A model generated the notes under the pieces. The model searched no databases. It saw only the letters and a program-made list of their open reading frames with translations, and had not been told where the DNA came from. This document shows, one piece after another, positions 59,701 through 64,000 of a DNA stretch of 64,000 bases. The stretch is from Coniferiporia sulphurascens (lineage: Eukaryota > Basidiomycota > Agaricomycetes > Hymenochaetales > Hymenochaetaceae): contig NBBA01000011.1 of assembly GCA_002794785.1 (NCBI GenBank), positions 1-64,000 of the forward strand, read 5' to 3'. Position numbers and translations under genes: made by a program. The number at the start of each line of letters is the position of its first letter. Position 1 is the first letter of the stretch.

Positions 59701-61258
59701 GCGGAAGCGGCCGCTCTTGATGGGGCCTCGAAACGGAAATCCTGAAGATAGATGATGACACTGAAAACGGCTACGGGTACGACGAGGTTCATAACGTTCG
59801 GAAGACGCTCGCACCAGAAGACCTCACGTGAAGCAACGCACGACAGTCGGGTCGGGTCCGCTATCTGTGCCTCCGTTGTGACGAGATTACACCCATTAAT
59901 TTCGAGAAAGTTGTACTGTGGGAGACGGCATGAGCATTATGGATTACGAAAGGGGAGGTTGCAGGATAAACATAGTAAGACTTGAATAAGACTCAGGGAC
60001 TGTATTATTCAGTCTCCAAGGCAAACACCCACGGTGGTTACTGCCGTAACTCAACGTATACGAAATAACTTCTTACCGCTTCAACTTCCTTCCTGAATGT
60101 GCGTCCATCTTTGCGCGACGGCCTTGACGGCCTGTACATCCGCGGGCCAAGATACGGGCGTCGCATCCCAAACTATACGAGCGTAGAGAATCGAGCTTCC
60201 TCCTGAGATAGATGACGCAGACTCGTCAGAGAATTTCCCGCCATAGAGTGCCAACCAGCCCCTCGAAGGAAAGAAAGATGCGGCAATCAACGAGGCCGAT
60301 TGGAAAGGTTCAGAGAAGATATTTGCCCAGGTTCAATAACGGGGAGTTTTTGTGATCAGCGCGTATCTTGAAACAGCAAAGACTCCCACTGGCACGTAAC
60401 CAGATTGCTAGTCCTGGACAGTACTTACGGCGAATTTCGTCAAGAAAATGATGCCCAAGCGTAATCGAAGTTTTTGAATAGTGTCATAACTATCACGTCA
60501 ACAACGAGAAACTTCGAAGTTCAGACCGAGCAGGCAAACCAAGCCATGAAAGCCGAATTACATGTAGTATCAAGTCAATCTTCGGCACTAATGTTAGCGT
60601 AGATGGCCCGTCAGCGGCGTCTCGGTGCTTATGGAAATATGGAGCGAGAAAACACATCGCTTTCGGAGCGATGTGGTGTGTTGAGCGAATCAGAGAGGAC
60701 GTTTCGTGAAGCGTTTGCGCCCACGAAAGAGAAAATATCGGGGAGGAGAAGGGGGAATGTAACGTCTCGGTCTCGGTCATGGCCGGACTTCGTGGCCCTC
60801 GGCTATACAAGTTTAGACTCCGAAAACATCTTTTTCGGATCGTCGTAAGTTCCGACTGTGCAGTGCATGCTCGGTATTAAGTTATGGTCAAGTCTCTTTC
60901 AAACGATGAGCTCAACAAGTTTCCCACTATGTGCCGCGCACCCAAACACCAGACAATGTACGCGCTCACTGGCGCCACTTTCATCCACGCTCTTGAATGC
61001 ACCGAAGCACGAGGCTGAGCCCGGTTAGTAGGCTGCCAGAAGCATCGTATCCTCGATAGAAATTATAAATAAGTTATCTTTCAGGATTATGTAGGCTCTT
61101 ATGACTCACCAGGCCGCCCTCGAACGGTAGCCGACTCCTCCGGTTCTTGACATGGTGTTTTGACCACCAAGTCCTTCCCCGCCGGCTTCCGTGCACGTTG
61201 CTATTTGTCAGTATATGCTTTATCCGTTCACATGCGGAACCGGTGATGTTGGGCCAGG
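59701..61258. other. Intergenic, possible gene fragments upstream of the NRPS-like gene
   Basis: A minus-strand ORF at 60081-60290 (RGWLALYGGKFSDESAS then SWPADVQAVKAVAQRW) reads like the last exon of a real protein, with a further open segment upstream to about 60330, but I cannot assign it. Overlapping ORFs at 60493-60810 (minus) and 60603-60848 (plus) have no support. The last few hundred bases are the promoter of the next gene. Confidence 0.4.
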
Positions 61259-61266
61259 TATAAAAG
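61259..61266 (+). promoter_or_regulatory. TATA box of the NRPS-like gene
   Basis: TATAAAAG, 51 bases before the ATG at 61310, in a good core-promoter position. Confidence 0.65.
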
Positions 61267-61309
61267 CGTATGAGGCGGAGTGAAATGCAAGGATATCTCA
61301 TCTACAAAC

Positions 61310-64000
61310 ATGTCTCCTCTTGTCCCTCCTAAATCGCAAGGTCTTCACAGCTCTACCTTTATCCAGCCTCCTCTTGACTTTTCTTTGAGCTTTCCGGCAT
61401 TATTCGACTGGCAAGCCAAGAACTCTCCCGCCCATCCGCTTTTTGTCTTCGATGATGAATCGGGGTCAGAGAGAAAGATCCTTTGGGACGAGGCCGTGCA
61501 AGGTATTCATCGCGCGACTCGGCTTGTGCGAGAGAATGTCGGAAACTACCCTCAGTCGGGTAGTAACGGCAAACCGCCACTGATCGCTGTCCTTGCGTCC
61601 TCTGGTATGTGGCAAATGTCGATGCCTGCGTCTTCATCTGACTTCGTTTAGATACGATAACATTCTTCAGCTTTATTGTCGGAGTGATGAGGACCGGGTG
61701 GACGCTCTTCCCGATTTCGACACGCAACAGTGCCCCCGCTGTGGCCGCCCTTCTTTCCGAGACGGGAGCCTCACATCTCTTCGTTTCGGCTGAGCTGTCA
61801 ACACAAAGCCTTGCCGATGCGGCGCTAAACCAGTTAGATTCAGGAACAGTCGTGGAGAAATTGAAGATGCCCGTTTTTGAAGATTTATTCCCCACTGAGG
61901 GACGCGATCCCTTTTTCCAATCAGAACCTCTTGCCGATGTGGATATGAACGCTGTTGCATTCATCCTGCACTCTTCCGGTTCGTCCCAGTACTTATTTAT
62001 TCTTGGCGTGTTCTAACGAACTGCCCGATGTATATAGGCACTACAGCTTACCCCAAACCCATTTACTTCACGCAGAAGGCATTAGTCGTGAATGCATCGT
62101 TTCCGTGTAAGCCTAGGGTTTTCTTTCGGACTGACAGAGTATTCCTGACTCTTATGCAAATTATCTAGGCTTTGGGGAAACCGATCTCGCTGGAAGCATT
62201 TTTGCAGCTCATGCCGTTCCAATGTTCCATGGAATGGGCATGCTTATCGTTTGGTATACTGTACGTATCTTCTTGTCAGAATATAACAACCTTCTTACTC
62301 CATGATTTCAGGTTACCAGCGGCCTTATTGCGGCGGTGTTCAAACCACACTCACCTGCCATCATTCCAAACCCAGTGAATGTAATTAAAGGTGTGGTATC
62401 TTCAAAATCCGACTACATCTTTATCACCCCAACGTTCCCTGAAGTCAGTCTCCTTATGCAAATAGAATTTATTTCTCCAAATTAACGACCCACCCTAATC
62501 TCTAGACTTGGTCGCATGACTCAGATCATGTTGAAGCTCTCACAAAAACCAAGGGTGTTGTGAGTGTTTACAACGTAGGGCTTCAGGTTTCCGTTCCCAA
62601 CTGTCTTTATTAGATCTTTGGGGGTGGCCCGCTTAGCAAAGAGGCGGGAGACTACCTCGTTTCAAAAGGAGTGAACGTATTTTCTCTCCTTGCTGCGTGA
62701 GTGAAAGAAAACTCGATGTCTAGATCGGCTCAATTCCCTGACCAAACCTTGCTTGCCATAGAACACAAGTGACAGGAATGAGCGTCTTCTTGCAAAGTTA
62801 GTTGATCTGCGTACAGTCTTTCCCTGTCTTCTTTCTAATTTCTCTTAGAGCCGCCCGGTGAGGACTGGGAATACTTCCAATTTTCGCCAATCCGAGAGAC
62901 TCGTTTTATCGATAACGGGAACAATGAGTACGAGGCCGTTATTTTAGTAAGTTTACTTCAATATAAGTACTAGTTCGTACCTCGGACTCTGACTGACAAA
63001 CCAATCTCAGGCGACAGATACTTTCCGTCCAAATGTCATTAATACGACAATGGACAGTCAGGAAGGCTACGCGACGAGCGATTTAGTCACTCCTCACCCT
63101 ACTAAAAAGGGGTACTGGAAGGTTGTCGGACGCACAGATGACCAAATCATGCACTCGACAGGCGAGAAGACTAACCCTGGACCACTAGGTGCGCATCGAC
63201 TCTCAACGCGTTATCATATTTATTGATGGTAAGTTGCAGAGGCTGTGCTGAGTCGTGATTCGTTCGTGCATGGCGCGGTCATTTTCGGACGCAGCCGCTT
63301 CCACTGCGGAATCCTCGTACAGCCGAAGGTTCCGTTTGCATTTGACCCTTCCGACATGAGGAAGGTGGCTGAATTTAGAAACCTTATTTGGTGAGCTTGT
63401 CCTATTCGCTTAAATCGCGCGCTCTCTAAAGAGAGTAATTAAAGGCCTACGATTGAGGCTATGAATGCATACGCCCCATCGCATTCACGCATTTTTAAAG
63501 AGATGATCCTTGTTACCTCGCTCGAAAAACCGCTTTTGTACACCCCGAAAGGTTCACTCCGCCGCCAGATTGTTCTTGATCAATATGCGGCAGAGATCGA
63601 TGCGATATACGCAGCAGTAGACGAGAGCGCACAGGATGACATCGCAGGGCCCTCGGACTGGTCGATAGCGAATACATCAGACTTCGTTGGGCAAGTCGTC
63701 GAAAAGACGTTGAAAAAAAGTGGTGGAGATATCCCCGTGGATGCGGACTTGTTTGAGTTTGGACTTGACAGGTACGTTGACCTTGTGTATTCTAATGACC
63801 ATTGAACTGATCCTTTCTCTAAAAGTCTTCAAGCAACCTGGATACGTAACACTCTCCTCAGAGTTCTACGCCAGACTCATCCAGCTGTGGCACGTAAAAT
63901 GTCTGCAACATTCGTTTACGACAATCCCACCATCTCAGGTCTGTCAAAATTCATCTCCGCCAATGTCACAGGGACAACTGCTGCGAGCCCCGGCGGCGTA
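61310..64000 (+). CDS. NRPS-like adenylating enzyme (A-T, probably with a reductase domain outside the window), partial
   Basis: N-terminal part of an adenylate-forming enzyme of the basidiomycete NRPS-like reductase type, which activates a carboxylic acid as AMP ester, loads it on a carrier and usually reduces it to an aldehyde. Exons: 61310-61604, 61652-61978, 62038-62106, 62169-62260, 62312-62443, 62506-62559, 62614-62696, 62762-62796, 62849-62946, 63011-63188, 63240-63390, 63445-63771 and 63826 to beyond 64000. A-domain motifs: loop HSSGTTAYPKPI, FGETDLAGSIF, MFHGMGM, IFGGGPLS, EYFQFS, TSDLVTPHP, YWKVVGRTDDQIMHSTGEK and the late lysine in YTPKGSLRRQ. The carrier domain has FGLDSLQATW, with the attachment serine intact and split by an intron. 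The usual YGxTE motif reads AATQ. The reductase domain is expected but not visible. It lies outside the inverted duplication. Confidence 0.88.

Noticed and set aside
1..64000. CRISPR array, bacterial operon or viral element
   Set aside because: No spaced repeats, ribosome-binding-site operons or viral hallmark genes; the spliced genes are fungal throughout.

Overview
The window is nuclear DNA of a basidiomycete fungus, most likely an agaricomycete. Genes carry many short introns (about 45-80 bp, GT-AG with a few GC-AG) and microexons. The family repertoire also fits: Zn2Cys6 regulator with fungal-type transcription factor domain, TVP38, fungal PARP-type zinc-finger protein, NRPS-like adenylating reductase, and degenerate multi-pass membrane genes of a basidiomycete type. 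No bacterial, viral or plasmid features were seen.

Layout. Positions 1-4275 and 56220-59700 are the two arms of an imperfect inverted duplication about 52 kb apart. Each arm carries a copy of the same AGC-like protein kinase gene, pointing outward on the left and rightward on the right. Each copy has a different frameshift. Between the arms, left to right, lie: two decayed copies of one multi-pass membrane protein gene (4669-6300, 9744-11341) flanking a secreted agmatinase (7409-9168); two large polyketide synthase (PKS) genes in tail-to-tail orientation (13430-21827 plus strand, 24755-33760 minus strand) with an unrecognised spliced gene between their 3' ends; a gene-poor 6.5 kb stretch; a tandem pair of TVP38 genes (40349-42018, 44755-46384); a Zn2Cys6 transcription factor (48162-50527); a PARP-type zinc-finger protein with exon-encoded charged repeats (51197-52759); and ribosomal protein eS26 (54148-54897). 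Beyond the right arm starts an NRPS-like adenylation-thiolation enzyme (61310 to past the window end).

The metabolic core is the PKS pair. Each frame can be followed through 18 exons, giving 2494 and 2670 residues in the order adenylation (A)-ACP-KS-AT-DH-KR-ACP, with a second C-terminal ACP in the minus-strand enzyme. Splice sites match between the paralogs, and one stretch at the AT/DH boundary is nearly identical even in introns, which suggests gene conversion. They differ in function: the plus-strand enzyme keeps the KR catalytic residues, while the minus-strand enzyme has lost the KR tyrosine, serine and a cofactor-loop glycine. Both have an A-domain phosphate-binding loop without its glycines. 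With the Zn2Cys6 regulator and NRPS-like enzyme nearby, the region may be a dispersed secondary-metabolite locus interspersed with housekeeping genes; that link is inference. Exon coordinates come from reading splice sites and frame by eye, without transcript data.
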